Part shown: positions 23,351 through 34,909 of the stretch, in pieces
How positions within the stretch are numbered: position 1 is the first letter of the stretch
Layout of the letters: each line of letters starts with the position of its first letter
NCBI GenBank assembly: GCA_036874045.1
Contig: CM072341.1
Coordinates: 16,008,501-16,072,500 of the forward strand
Reading direction: 5' to 3'
Length of the DNA stretch: 64,000 nt
Source: Cymodocea nodosa
Lineage: Eukaryota > Streptophyta > Magnoliopsida > Alismatales > Cymodoceaceae
Notes under the pieces: model-generated
Databases searched by the model: none
The model's input: the letters and a program-made list of their open reading frames with translations, nothing else
Told to the model about the DNA's origin: nothing
Position numbers and translations under genes: made by a program

Positions 23351-24339
23351 ATTTACATTTTTTTTTCTTTCAAAAGTTATGTTCCTATAATATAATATGA
23401 ACATTTAACACAATATAAAAATTGAATAAATAATATGTCCAAAAGTTATGTACACACTACCATACACATTAAGTAGATGTAACCAAGCCCTGCAAGTATA
23501 TCAATACTGAAGAACAACTAGAATTCACATGAGAAAAACTAAAATTTATAAATAAGATAAACTAAATATAAAAATTTGCAAGTGTCTGCCCAAGTAGTTC
23601 ATGTATATATACAAAGAGCACATTCTCATTCTTCGAAAAAAAAACACCAACATACATTAAACTTAAATGGTGATCAAGATACTTATGCTCAACAATCCTA
23701 AAATTGATAATGTGCAAATTTTCAAACATCATGGTAAAAATTTTTCGCAACATATTGAATGAGCCAATATAAAAGGTGAATGTGAATGAGAATGAGAATT
23801 AAGAGGAAAAGGCAATACAAAAAATTTCCACAAAATTTTCGGAAACCTTCATTTCCATCTGATAAGCATTTGCCTTAGCTAAAGCATTTCCACCTAAAGT
23901 GAATGAGAATTTCATTTCCTATGGAATGGTGTGCGATCCTCTTGAATTTCATTTCATTCTTTGATCCATTCTTATTTACCAATTGCTATCTTAGAATAAC
24001 TGTAAAATATAATTTTGGTTTTCCAGCAGAAAACATTTTGAATCCACACAAGGCAAAACAAGGTCCAACCGTTCAACATAACTTTCTGGGCGTACTTTAC
24101 TTTGTTGCATCCGAGACACTAATTTTAGATAGACAATTGTTATCAAACATATTTACAGCAACAAAAATTCTACACTACAACTGAATGTTATTTACTTTTA
24201 GATAGACCATTGTGATCAAACACTCTTGCTATCTACTATTGATTCTTCTATCCATGCCATGCACCAAATAAATTCTGTGATATTCAAATATCAAAATCCA
24301 TAATGCTTATCATTTGCTAAGTTCGTGCTATATGTATTG
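23351..24339. other. AT-rich intergenic sequence
   Basis: No gene recognised. The 93-codon open frame at 23903-24184 has no recognisable domain, and the sequence has the composition of the surrounding spacer. Confidence 0.5.
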
Positions 24340-24670
24340 CTCTTTTTTATTAAACTTGGATTGTGTTAATGCCATAGTTACTTAGGTGAGTGACTAAACT
24401 CTTCGTGCATGATTCAGTCACACCTGGATCGCCCACCTCACTTCCTCCTAGTTAGGCTTTTATTGGATTTTTGTAGCCGTATGTGTGACTGTGTTTTTAA
24501 GAATTTACATTGCAAAAAACTTAGATGTATAATTCTTAATAGAATATTACTGAAAGATACATAATTATTGAAACATATAATGATACATATTTCGAAAATA
24601 TCCACATTAATACTATTGAAAAAATTGTTACCATGATTCCATCAACATGTTAGCAATATAGTACTGAAAG
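24340..24670. repeat. Dispersed repeat, copy 1 (second copy at 48590-48850)
   Basis: A stretch with ttcagtcacacctggatcgc, ttagttaggc and a 3' part rich in gatatata/tactgaaagatac phrases recurs in the same order and strand in intron 4 of the LRR gene. No termini or coding region were recognised, so the repeat family is unknown. Confidence 0.55.
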
Positions 24671-25137
24671 ATACATAAAAATTTTTCAGAGTCTACCAAA
24701 ACTTTTCTCTATGCTTGCTGAAAGACAAGCGGTTCACTTCTCTACTTTATTTTACTTTTTGATGGGTTTTTTTTTTTTTACGCAGTCAAAATATTCTTTA
24801 AGTATTTTTAATTTTTGATTTTCATGGAATTTTAACACGAGACAAAGAGAGCAGGTGACTTCTTCGACCGAGAATAATTTGTTGACCATCCCAAACATTT
24901 TCTTCGGTTCGATACAAACCACCTCCTATCGGACCGGCATTCAGGATTGACGTATACCTCCCAAATATTATTATTGCTGTTGTGACGCAAACGTAAAAGA
25001 ATAGATCATGCTTCTCGAAGGGATTGCGCGTCACGGCAATCGTCAATGACGACTCGTCAACAGATTGTCGTGTTCGCCGTGGTCAAAATTAGGGTTCGAG
25101 CGGACGAGGAAGATTCGCGCTCATCCGTGTACGATCG

Positions 25138-25150
25138 CATAATAAATAGG
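25138..25150 (+). promoter_or_regulatory. TATA-like element for the 75-aa protein gene
   Basis: cataataaatagg lies about 140 bp before the ATG at 25287, followed by a pyrimidine-rich leader containing (TCC)n at 25240-25262. No ATG occurs between this element and 25287, which supports the chosen start. Confidence 0.5.
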
Positions 25151-25286
25151 CATACCTTTCGTGCTCGTTATCTCATCACCCTGTCCGCCATCCCTCTCTT
25201 CCTTTTCTTCGTCAGGTTAATCGCACGTCTTTTCTGCAGCTCCTCCTCCTCCTCCTCCTCCTGTTGCCTGTTGAGGTGTTTGAACG

Positions 25287-25514
25287 ATGGACAACCACAG
25301 CGGCTCCTATGGCACCTCGTGGGCGGACCAGTGGGACTACGGCTCCGATCCGCAGCCGACGTCGATAAGCGGCGGGAACAGCAAGAAGAACGCCGGGCTG
25401 GAGAAGACGAAGGAGGTCGCGGCCACAGGCGTGAAGAAGGTGAAGCAGGGCACCTCCGTGGGCGTCCGCTGGATAAAGGACAAGTACAGCACCATCAAAT
25501 CGCGGAAGCACTGA
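25287..25514 (+). CDS. Small basic conserved-looking plant protein, function unknown
   Basis: A single exon encodes 75 aa in good start context (aacgATGGac). The N-terminal half is polar with aromatic residues (GSYGTSWADQWDYGSDPQP). The C-terminal half is Lys-rich and probably helical (KTKEVAATGVKKVKQGTS, VGVRWIKDKYSTIKS). There is no signal peptide, membrane segment or known domain. GC content rises sharply over the frame compared with its AT-rich flanks, as expected of a real gene. A TATA-like box lies upstream and aataaa at 25628-25633. The SWADQW plus KVK-GTSVG-KWIKDKY layout resembles unnamed small plant proteins I have seen, but no function can be stated. Confidence 0.75.
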   Translation: MDNHSGSYGTSWADQWDYGSDPQPTSISGGNSKKNAGLEKTKEVAATGVKKVKQGTSVGVRWIKDKYSTIKSRKH

Positions 25515-27467
25515 ATACCGATACATCACATATACGTACATAAATATTAATGTATACACATATCCCTTCCTTTATTTATTTGATCGATGCATTTGCTTGA
25601 TATATACGTCGTCTGTTGTATATGAATGAATAAAACGAACGTGAGATGTCGTCCTCATATGTTGATTAATTTTAATGTCAGTCCTTGGTTTTGGTGATGG
25701 ATTTTGATGTTAGAATTAGGTTCGCCGCCGGATTTGGTCCAGACTCCTTTCGTCTACCTGCGCCGGCCGACTTTCCACGTTGTCGGCGGTCGGCCACCTT
25801 CTCCAACAAAGATCAATTACAATGAAACGTAAAATTTAAATCATAACAAATATAAAATAATACTATTGTAAAAAAAACTTTTCATGCATACATACATGCC
25901 CCTGTCAGATCAGATGATGAGAAGGAAGATTGTAGAATTGTATGCATAATCGGTTTGATTTCCATATTTTAAAGTAAACAGTTTTGATGTAATAGATTTG
26001 TTAAAAATTGATGAGATTGTACACAATGTTTACATGAGAGGACACCTATAATCTCAATAATCGGGTTTTTAACTAATCACGAGATTGATATGCTGATTAT
26101 GATGAGTCCTTATTCCTATAATCTTCTGGAGAATAATAACAACACCACGTAAAATGCGAATAATCTTGTCTACGTATATTTTGAACATACAAAAGAAAAG
26201 AACCTTAAATTTACGACAGCCTTATAATGAAAAGTTGGAAAAAATGAAAAGAAATTGGGAGGAAAAATTACGGTTGGGTCCATATATTTTTTATACAGAA
26301 GGACAATGACCAGAGTAGTTATGACCTTTTTTTTTTTTTTTTTAAGGAGTAGTAGTTTGACAACCTTATCAACGGAAAAGTTGTTGTTTTTGGTAACGAC
26401 AATAACTTTTACATTTAAAAATATCTAAAATTTGATAAAAACTACTGTACGTACTGAAAAATTAATGTAGTAAGTTGAATTTGACGTTAGCGAAAAAAAA
26501 TTAAATTTAAAATATATGCATGATGATTCGCCTAGCTTGTATATTTGTTCATCGATTCTCGTTGCTGTGAAAAGATTTGCAAAAATGTCTAAAAGTAAAT
26601 AATTGCATGTTGAACTATAAATAAGGGTAGTGTTCAGTATGATGCTTCCATCACACTCCACCGACCGACCGCTGGTGACCGTCGGTGGAAGGGGCTTGGA
26701 CTTATGCTTGCCTTCCCACGCGGACAAGATACCGCCGGTGGCGTAGAGCTGGAAGGACCGAACCGAGCTTCTGTTGCGGAGGAGAACGACTCGATTGATT
26801 TCTCTGTTCCGTGATAAACAGCTGCGACGGCGCCGGGGAACACCATGTGCTCTTCTCGGAGAATGTACTACTGCTAGACCACGGTGATTTCGGATTTCCT
26901 TTGCTTAGACAATCGTAAGGTTTTGAATTGCCGACTCCCCATCGATACGTCCTTTTTCGTCACTTTATTTACCAATGTGTTTGGTTGAATTGTGTGATTT
27001 TATATTTTTCGTCGATATTCAGATTTACCGACAATTTCTTCTTATCTATTAAAAAAAATCTTCTCCACGATCTATTCGTGAATCAGGATTGGAGTTTCGT
27101 CTCGTGAATGTTAAAAATTTTGATCATCTTCTTTTTGTTTTGAGAAAAGAAACGTGTTGATCTGAAAGAAAGAGTTGCTTCTGTCTTACTGCAGCTTGCT
27201 TGATTCACCTGAAGGAAAAGAAACAGTAGGTGAGTGTGTTTTCTAGCACAATTTCTTTGCTGGTAAGCAAATTAGATTTTCTGTAGCTACAATCATGGTA
27301 TCATGATACCCCCCTCATTGGTGTACGCAGCTCAAAATTTCAATACTGCTTGCTACCAAACGAACTGTTTTAGCCTGTTGTGAGACTCAAATTTTCACCA
27401 AGTAAATAACCGGCCCTTCCTTGCTTTTTCTCTTCATCTGTTGTTGCTTTAGATCTCTGGCTGTGCG
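25515..27467. other. Intergenic; two GC-rich islands
   Basis: 25720-25805 and 26640-26870 are GC-rich islands in AT-rich DNA. The first contains a ggccgac/gtcggc(c) inverted repeat, the second a CCACCGAC/GTCGGTGG inverted repeat. The second island also has a 70-codon minus-strand frame starting at a real ATG (26846) without recognisable domain. The rest (26880-27467) is probably heparanase-like promoter and 5' UTR. Confidence 0.5.
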
Positions 27468-30400
27468 ATGCGCCGATCCCGTCTTGGAGAATCATTGATG
27501 GAGTTCCAGATTGTTGCTCTCTTTTTCTTCGTTGCATGCGCCTTCCCCATCATCTTCGCGCAAGAACGCGTAACCATCACCATCAGAGGGTCCGTTGCGG
27601 CTGCCGAAACCGACGATAACTTCGTTTGCGCTACACTCGATTGGTGGCCTCCCGAAAAATGCAACTATAACCAATGCCCCTGGGGTCTAGCTTCTGTCTT
27701 GAACCTGGTATGGACTAGTGCACTGTCTTGTAGCTGTTGGTCTTTGGTAGCATGCCTTTTGTCCAAGATAACCAAATTTTGTTTTTGTTCTGTTTCTTTC
27801 AGGACGTCGATCATCCGTTCCTGGTCAATGCTATCCGAGGTAGGTAGTGTTTCTGGTTCTGATCAGTATTCCTTTTATGCAATTCGAGCACAAGCATCTG
27901 CTTGACTGATTATTATCATTAGTTGGCATTGTTTTCTTTTCTTTCCGTGATCCTCAAATTTTGTCTGCAGATTAAACTAAAAATGACCGGAAGTTATGGA
28001 TAAGTGCCTATTTTTAGATCAGATCCATGTGATCATTTCTATGTGATTAAGCTTTCTTGTTCTCAACTGGCGTCGCATGCATTCTCTAGGACAAAACCAA
28101 CCGTGTACTATAGGATCTAATAACGTGCAACAGTTTTCATACATTACTTTTCTATGAACCTTGTAGCTGCAATATTATCAATGCCAAATAGAGTTAATCA
28201 GAACCACTAAAAAAGGAGCATTGCTGATAGACAACAACATTAGCTTGTACTTGCAATATAGTCTTGTACCGAAAACAGATTGATCCGATTTCTACCATCT
28301 TGATCTTACGATTTGATTGGTTACAAAAAATAGATTCTAGAATTTACCTGCTCTCTATGAATGAGACAGAAAAGTTAAAATAATTAGTACAGAATACTTG
28401 AAAAGCTGTAAGTATCAGTAATCTGAAAGGCTCCGAATTTCAATTGATTTTGGAGGAACATCACGTGCAATTTGATCTGAGAAGGTGATTGTTTTACATT
28501 GATAAGCATCTATATGCTTGAAATGGATAACTCCAAGTAACGGTGTAATTTACAATGTGCTACCAGATCTTATTATCCATGTTTATTCCAAGATTTTTTA
28601 TTCAAGATCATACTTTCATAGATTTTTTTTTTTAGTAAACTGAAAACATGATTCTTACATATTCATCGTCTTCTATATGAAATATTTCTTTTTATTTTAC
28701 TTTCTGTATTGCTGTATAGTTCAAACTCATATGTAGTTCTCTCTACTTGGTCTTGAATTAATCACAGAATTCAAGACGTTGAGAATAAGGATAGGTGGAT
28801 CCTTGCAAGACAAAGTTACATATGAGGTACCAGGCTTCAATTCTAAATGTCTTCCATTTAAGAAAAAGGCAGGTGCACTTTTTGGGTTCTCAAATGGATG
28901 TTTGAGCCTATCTCGATGGGATAAGATTAATGCTCTTTTCCAAAAAACAGGGTATGGGAAATTTTATATTTGTTTTCTTTCAATTTGATCAAAATAAAAT
29001 GCTTGTTTGAATGTGTAATACTTATATTTACATTTTATGAGTATTAGTGTTTGTGAGGATCGGGAATTTTGGCATGCTTGTTACACAATAATTCTTGTCT
29101 CATCTCTGTGTGCACCATAACTTCACAGTTTGTACATTCTAAACATGCAACCCATTCTTGGTATGTGTCAGATATGAACTGTTCCAACACATTTATTCCA
29201 ACTTCAGTTTTCCTCCTACTAAACATGGCAAAACCACGATCTCATTATTGTTTTTGTTTCAAGTCATGTTGTTATCAGAAAGTGATATATTGTGGTGATC
29301 CAATTTGCACATAATATCAAATGGAGCATATCCAATTTTTGCATTCAAAATACACTAAATTGAGTTTTTTTTTTTTTTTTCACAAAGGAAAGTATAAACT
29401 AATTGCCATGGTACTTTCATGTGATAGAGCAATTGTAACATTTGGACTGAATGCACTACAAGGAAGACATTACAATAGAACTGGTCCTTGGGGAGGTGCC
29501 TGGGATTCATCTAATGCTCGTAAATTCATGGAATACACTCTTTCGAAGGGATATCCAGTTGATTCCTGGGAATTTGGTAATGCATATTTTCATTTTATTT
29601 GTTACTCATTTTACTCAATTTATGTTGGACACGTTGTTTTGTTATTTCTTCGTATTGTTCAGGTAATGAACTGAGTGGTCATGGTGTGGGTGCACGTGTT
29701 AATTGCAAACAGTATGCAAAAGACTTGATTGAGCTTAATGCAGTGGTAGGTGAGGTATACAAGATTTCATCTTCACGCCCACTGATTGTGGCACCAGGAG
29801 GTTTCTTTGAGAAGCTGTGGTATGGTCAACTCCTTCGGGATTCAGGTGCAAATATTGTCAATGCAGTGACGCATCATATCTACAACCTTGGTGCAGGTAA
29901 GAAGCTAGATGTTTTGCATGCCTGCCTTTAGTGTACATTCTTTCAAGGTACAAGCAACCACTATGGCATGACAGTGAGCTTCACAAAACCATTCTTATTC
30001 ATGATTGTGGGTAAAGAAATCTAGAACCATGACCTGTAATTACTACAAAGCTGAATCAAAATGCAGCTTCCAATATTAAAGGATGGGGTCGCTCCCACCT
30101 CTTGATTCATATTGACTACCCTACTCCACAATGCTTGCAATCATAGAACTCTGATTGATCAGTGAAGTTTTTGCTGTTTGATTGAAAATATACATGTTTG
30201 ACAATGAAATTCGTTTCTTGCATAATTGTTTCTCGTTTGTCTATATGTAGCTCCTTCCTCCTTTATTAGATATGGGCCTTAATTTTAAAATCTGACAAGC
30301 ATTTCCTTTCCTCTTATAATTCTTTATGTTCAAACAGTAACTCATCTGTCGAGAACAATGTTATTCGGATTTATCTATGTTTTTGTGAACATAAGTGCGG

Positions 30401-32834
30401 AAGATTTATCAACTATTTTCCTTTATTTCAGGCAACGATCCCCACCTTGTAGAAAAGATTTTGGATCCAAAACATTTAAATAGGATAACAAATACGTTTC
30501 AAGAACTTCAAATGACAATACAAAGACAAGGACCATGGTCCTACGCTTGGGTGGGTGAATCAGGTGGTGCTTACAATAGTGGTGGCCGTAGCGTGTCAAA
30601 TACCTTCATAGACAGCTTTTGGTAAAATTTTATCTATATTTGTTTTAAATGTAGCATAAGTCTTCACCCTACTTTTATCATTGTAAAATTGTGTGGAAAG
30701 CTAATACAAGTTAATATCAGGTACTTAGATCAGTTGGGAATGGCAGCAAAATTCAATACTAAAGTTTATTGCAGACAGGCACTGATTGGTGGCAACTATG
30801 GTCTCCTTGACAAGGAATCCTTTGTGCCAAATCCTGATTATTACAGGCAAGACTAGAAAGTAGTAAAAAGACAACCATCCATGTTGGCCATGTGTTACAT
30901 ACCTATGAGGGTCTAACTCAGTCAAACTTGTATCAAACCGAGTTAAACATTTGGTCATAACAACAATAAATTAATAAATACCTGTGAGTATTTGGTTATT
31001 CCTGTTCATAAGATTGTCAATAACATATTTTGAAAAGGTAATGTGAACTTGAAAACTCTGCAATGACAGAAAGCATAATATCTACCATCAAATATATGAA
31101 AAATGTGCAGTCCAATCCGCCATTCTTCCCATTCCCTGTGATTTGGCCATTTTCTGCCCTTAAATAACTAAAAAATTAGTTTTATATTCCCTTGCCTTTT
31201 TTTTCAGTCTGTAGATGTGTTGTGACTTGTTTTGTTGCATTTCTTTCCTCAGCGCTCTTCTGTGGAATAAGCTTATGGGAAAAAGAGTTCTATCAACTGA
31301 CATAAGTGGATCTCCATACCTGAGGGCATATGCTCATTGCAGAAAACATGGAGTATGCACCATTCCTTCAAATTTTTTTCATTGGACCGTTCTATATCCA
31401 TGCTATCATCAAGTTTCCGTCTTTCTTGTGATGATATGAAACTTTTCATGATTTTATACTTACAGAAAAATCATTTGTTTTTTTTGGCTTTCCCAAGTGA
31501 TAAGATTTTAAAGGGAACATATTTATACTTGTACCTTTGTGCTAAAAAAATCATAGCTGAATATCTGTGAGCAAGCACTAATATCATATATGGAAGGCCC
31601 ATCAATTACAAATCCTTTTTCCTTTTATCTTTTGGTTCGATACCTATATTTTCTTGCCAATTACTTATTACGTTTGAACTTTTGGATACTACTATTACAA
31701 GACCTAGTTGCTTCATGGTTGCACCCAGTGAGTGCCTGATGTACCCACTGGTTGAATTTTTAAAAACATTTTTGCAATGTAGGCTTCATGGTAAAAATAT
31801 CTTCAAAATTAAGCTTAGTTTGTTCAAAACTGTTAAGTATTTTTTTAAATTTTTTTCATGAATTCGGTGACCAAATTCACTCATTGAATTTTCATGTCTT
31901 TTCTACAGCTCAACCATCAAATCCAAATTTCCTCAAAAATGTTTGAGTGTTGTACTAGAGTGATTTCTGTTAGAACTATGTAGTTGAATTGCCTGAGTTC
32001 TAAAAGAGGCTTCAAGCCATATTTTAACACTTAGAAATTTTCATTCAAGTTGATTTCAGCAGTTGGAACCATCAAATTCTCACCAACCAAGGTAAATTTG
32101 ATGATTCATTTAAGAAAAAAATTATATATTTAATGGTCCGGACTGTTAATTAGGCCCACTTTTGAAGAAATTTTCCAACCAAGCTTTGCAAAAATATTAT
32201 TTTAAAAAATTGCTTTGCACTCCAAGTACCGCAGAAGTTAAGTTTTCTTTTACAGATTCTTTTATCATCTGTCTCCTGTAAATAAGTGCGCATGTTTGGT
32301 TCAATTGGTATTTCTCCTTCCCCTATCCTTGGGGCAGTAGAATCTGAAACCTTAAGCAAGGCAAAGACATTGGTTCTTTGTCAGTTCAGATGATGAGGTA
32401 AAAATGAAACTTGACAGCGTATTTATGATTTATCTTATGAATTTTTGTCATTGCAGCCTGGTGTATCTCTGGTACTCATCAACCTGAGTAAAGAAACTAA
32501 GTTCCATGTAGCAGTCGGAAATGATATAATTGTCTCCAAGGGTCTTTCAAATGATGATGATTCTTTAGGGCATGGTCATCAAAGAACAGTCTCGTGGATA
32601 GGAAGTACCTTAGATGGATTTACTCAGAGGGAAGAGTACCATTTGACCGCAAAAAACGGGTACCATAGAAGCCGAACAATGCTTCTGAATGGCATACCGT
32701 TGGAACTCACGGAGAATGGAGATATTCCAACAATGAACCCTGTGTTTAATGCTGTCGATTCTCCGATAAGCATTGCTCCATTATCTATTGCTTTTTATGT
32801 ATTTCCGAAATTTGAGGCCCAAGCTTGTTCATGA
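27468..32834 (+). CDS. Heparanase-like protein (GH79 family endo-beta-glucuronidase)
   Basis: Nine exons: 27468-27707, 27803-27839, 28768-28951, 29428-29576, 29663-29896, 30432-30621, 30721-30846, 31253-31352 and 32457-32834, total 1638 nt, 545 aa. All joins are in phase. An N-terminal hydrophobic signal (IVALFFFVACAFPIIFA) predicts secretion. GH79 landmarks are WWPPEKCNYNQCPWG, TLRIRIGGSLQD, SWEFGNELSGHG (acid/base Glu, residue 206), NAVTHHIYNLGAGND, WVGESGGAYNSGG (nucleophile Glu, residue 324) and YCRQALIGGNYGLL. Plant members act in the wall or vacuole, probably on glucuronic-acid side chains of arabinogalactan-proteins. Intron 7 has a GC donor (cag|gcaaga). An alternative in-frame ATG at 27498 would shorten the N-terminus by 10 residues. 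The poly(A) signal may be aataaaa near 32898. Confidence 0.93.
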
Positions 32835-33342
32835 GCATCATCTACAGATCAGATGGATCATTGTTGCAGTAATTGTAATGTATTATGCCAAAGAACAAAT
32901 AAAACCATAGTAATTTCAATTGTATCATAACACTTATCATGAACCCCAGTTCCTTATCTCAGTTTTCTGTTCCATATCTTTGCAACTGCAATTTAAATCT
33001 TAAACCCAACTCATTCGGTTGTGGTAAAGTGTTCCTCAGAGCAATGAAAATCCTATGATCTACTCCAAGGTTGATTATGGAAGGCATCTGTCAAATTTTC
33101 TTTTCCAAGTTACCTCTTCTCTCGTCTTCCGAAATCCACCAAAAAATAATAATATCAACTTGTTACTTAGGTAGAATGCCATCGACGCTGGCCGCACCTT
33201 TTATCTCCCTCTCTTTCTAATGATCCAATTCACCACCCCGGCCAAGCCCTCCGACTTCTCATCTCAAGATCCCAATCAGCCGAAGCCCCTCGACCACACG
33301 TTGCCATCGATGTCGACTGGTAAGCCCACATGCATGCTCACC

Positions 33343-33375
<33 letters not shown>

Positions 33376-34564
33376 GGAAGGAGGAGGGCCTAACCTTGGC
33401 ACATGCAAACTTGCAGGAAGAACACCCTGGAAACCATCAGATTACTTCGTGCTCCACCGCCGACGATGACCAAATGCGATGGGGATCACTCCAGAGGGCA
33501 TTGCAGTTGACCCCAAGGGTAATTTCGTAAAAAATAAGACTAATGTGTGTGTGTGAACCAAACCAGATCGCGAACACTACTTCAAAATTCATCTACAGTA
33601 TCTCTTGAAATCACGTTATCTTACACATGATATATACCAACTAAACTAAACCTTAGCATTTAATGGGCTTAACCAAGCCTACGCCAAACTGATTAAGATT
33701 TATAAACTCAATTAACAAGTCCTAAATATCATGAAAAGTTCAGTGAAAACGGACGGATGGATGGATTTTATGTATTGAGATGAAAAGTGATACCTTTCTT
33801 TGGTTCTAAATTACTCTGAGCATGCTTTCTTAAGACTTATCATCTGAAAGTTCTTGAATAAGATTTTATAAAAGCTTAGATATGACACGAATAATCACAC
33901 ACACTCACACATGTATGCGTTGATCTCAAACTCTGGGGAATTGTCCTTGGTCTCTAACTTTTGTACAAAATTGTCCTTACAAATCATGGTTGATTAAGTT
34001 AATCCTTAGTGTCCTTATAATCGAGCTGTTTAGTTAAAAAGTCATTCCTCAATCTACTTTTATTTTTAATCTCCTTGATTTCTCTATTACTAGTTTGTGT
34101 GGGGTTTGACAGGTTTATGGAGGAGACATTAATCGCTTCGAATCTATTTATTTTCATTTGATATCGATATGATAAACGTGATTGCATATTTTATGATTGT
34201 ACATGTAAATCCATTATTTCCTCTCCTCCGAAGCTGACGAAACACATGCATGTTTGCTTCCCACAGTATGAAATATAAAAGGAACAAACGAAGATGGAGA
34301 GAAATTTATCTGCACAAATTGCAATTTAGTTGGTGGTAATACATAATAAATCTGACAAAAAATTCAAGGGTACTCCAGAATACAGTAAACAACAATTTTA
34401 ATAAAAAAAAAGGTAATTTACGAATGAATGGTATGAAAATCGGAAACCCACTAGTACAACAGTCCAGACTCAGAAAGCAGTGAAGGGAGTCCTGCAGCAC
34501 TTTATTGAATGGATACCAACCAGATTGAAGCCCCTTCTTCGATTCAGATTTCCTAAACAATAAC

Positions 34565-34599
<35 letters not shown>

Positions 34600-34909
34600 T
34601 AGTAATCCAACTGATGTCGACGCTTGTGGCAAAGGGTGGGTGGAAGCAATCTCCGACAAAAGGACTTCAGCACCACCACCTCACAATGTACCAAAATCAC
34701 TACATTACTACATGTTCAGTCCAGCAGCATTGTATACGAACCCCTTAGTGTCAGTCAAAACGGAGGCCCTGCTCTTGGCCCTTCTGACATCAGTGCCATC
34801 ATTCTCAAATCCTTCATGTACAAGATGGCTCACCATATTTTTGTTCCAAAGAATGGGTGGGAAGCAATCTGTCTGTCTTATGTTGGTTACTCAGATGTTC
34901 AATCAACTG
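32835..34909. other. Intergenic between convergent heparanase-like and GAUT genes
   Basis: Holds the 3' UTRs of both neighbours, a GA-rich microsatellite (33342-33387) and a (TAA)n microsatellite (34561-34598). A weak two-exon small reading frame is listed separately. Otherwise no gene is seen. Confidence 0.55.
33220..33469 (+). CDS. Possible two-exon small protein gene (weak)
   Basis: ATG at 33220 opens a frame (MIQFTTPAKPSDFSSQDPNQ...) to a good donor at 33319 (gactg|gtaag). A second exon 33417-33469 after ttgcag joins in phase and ends in TGA, giving 50 aa. The segment is GC-richer than its flanks. No homology is recognised and the GA microsatellite fills the putative intron. It may equally be chance. 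Confidence 0.2.

Noticed and set aside
25046..25559. 165-codon plus-strand and 115-codon minus-strand frames around the 75-aa gene
   Set aside because: Alternative frames over the same GC-rich exon. The plus-strand one starts upstream of the TATA-like box and has no domain.
26634..26846. 70-codon minus-strand frame in a GC island upstream of the heparanase-like gene
   Set aside because: Starts with ATG but has no recognisable domain. More likely promoter or 5' UTR sequence, or a decayed fragment.
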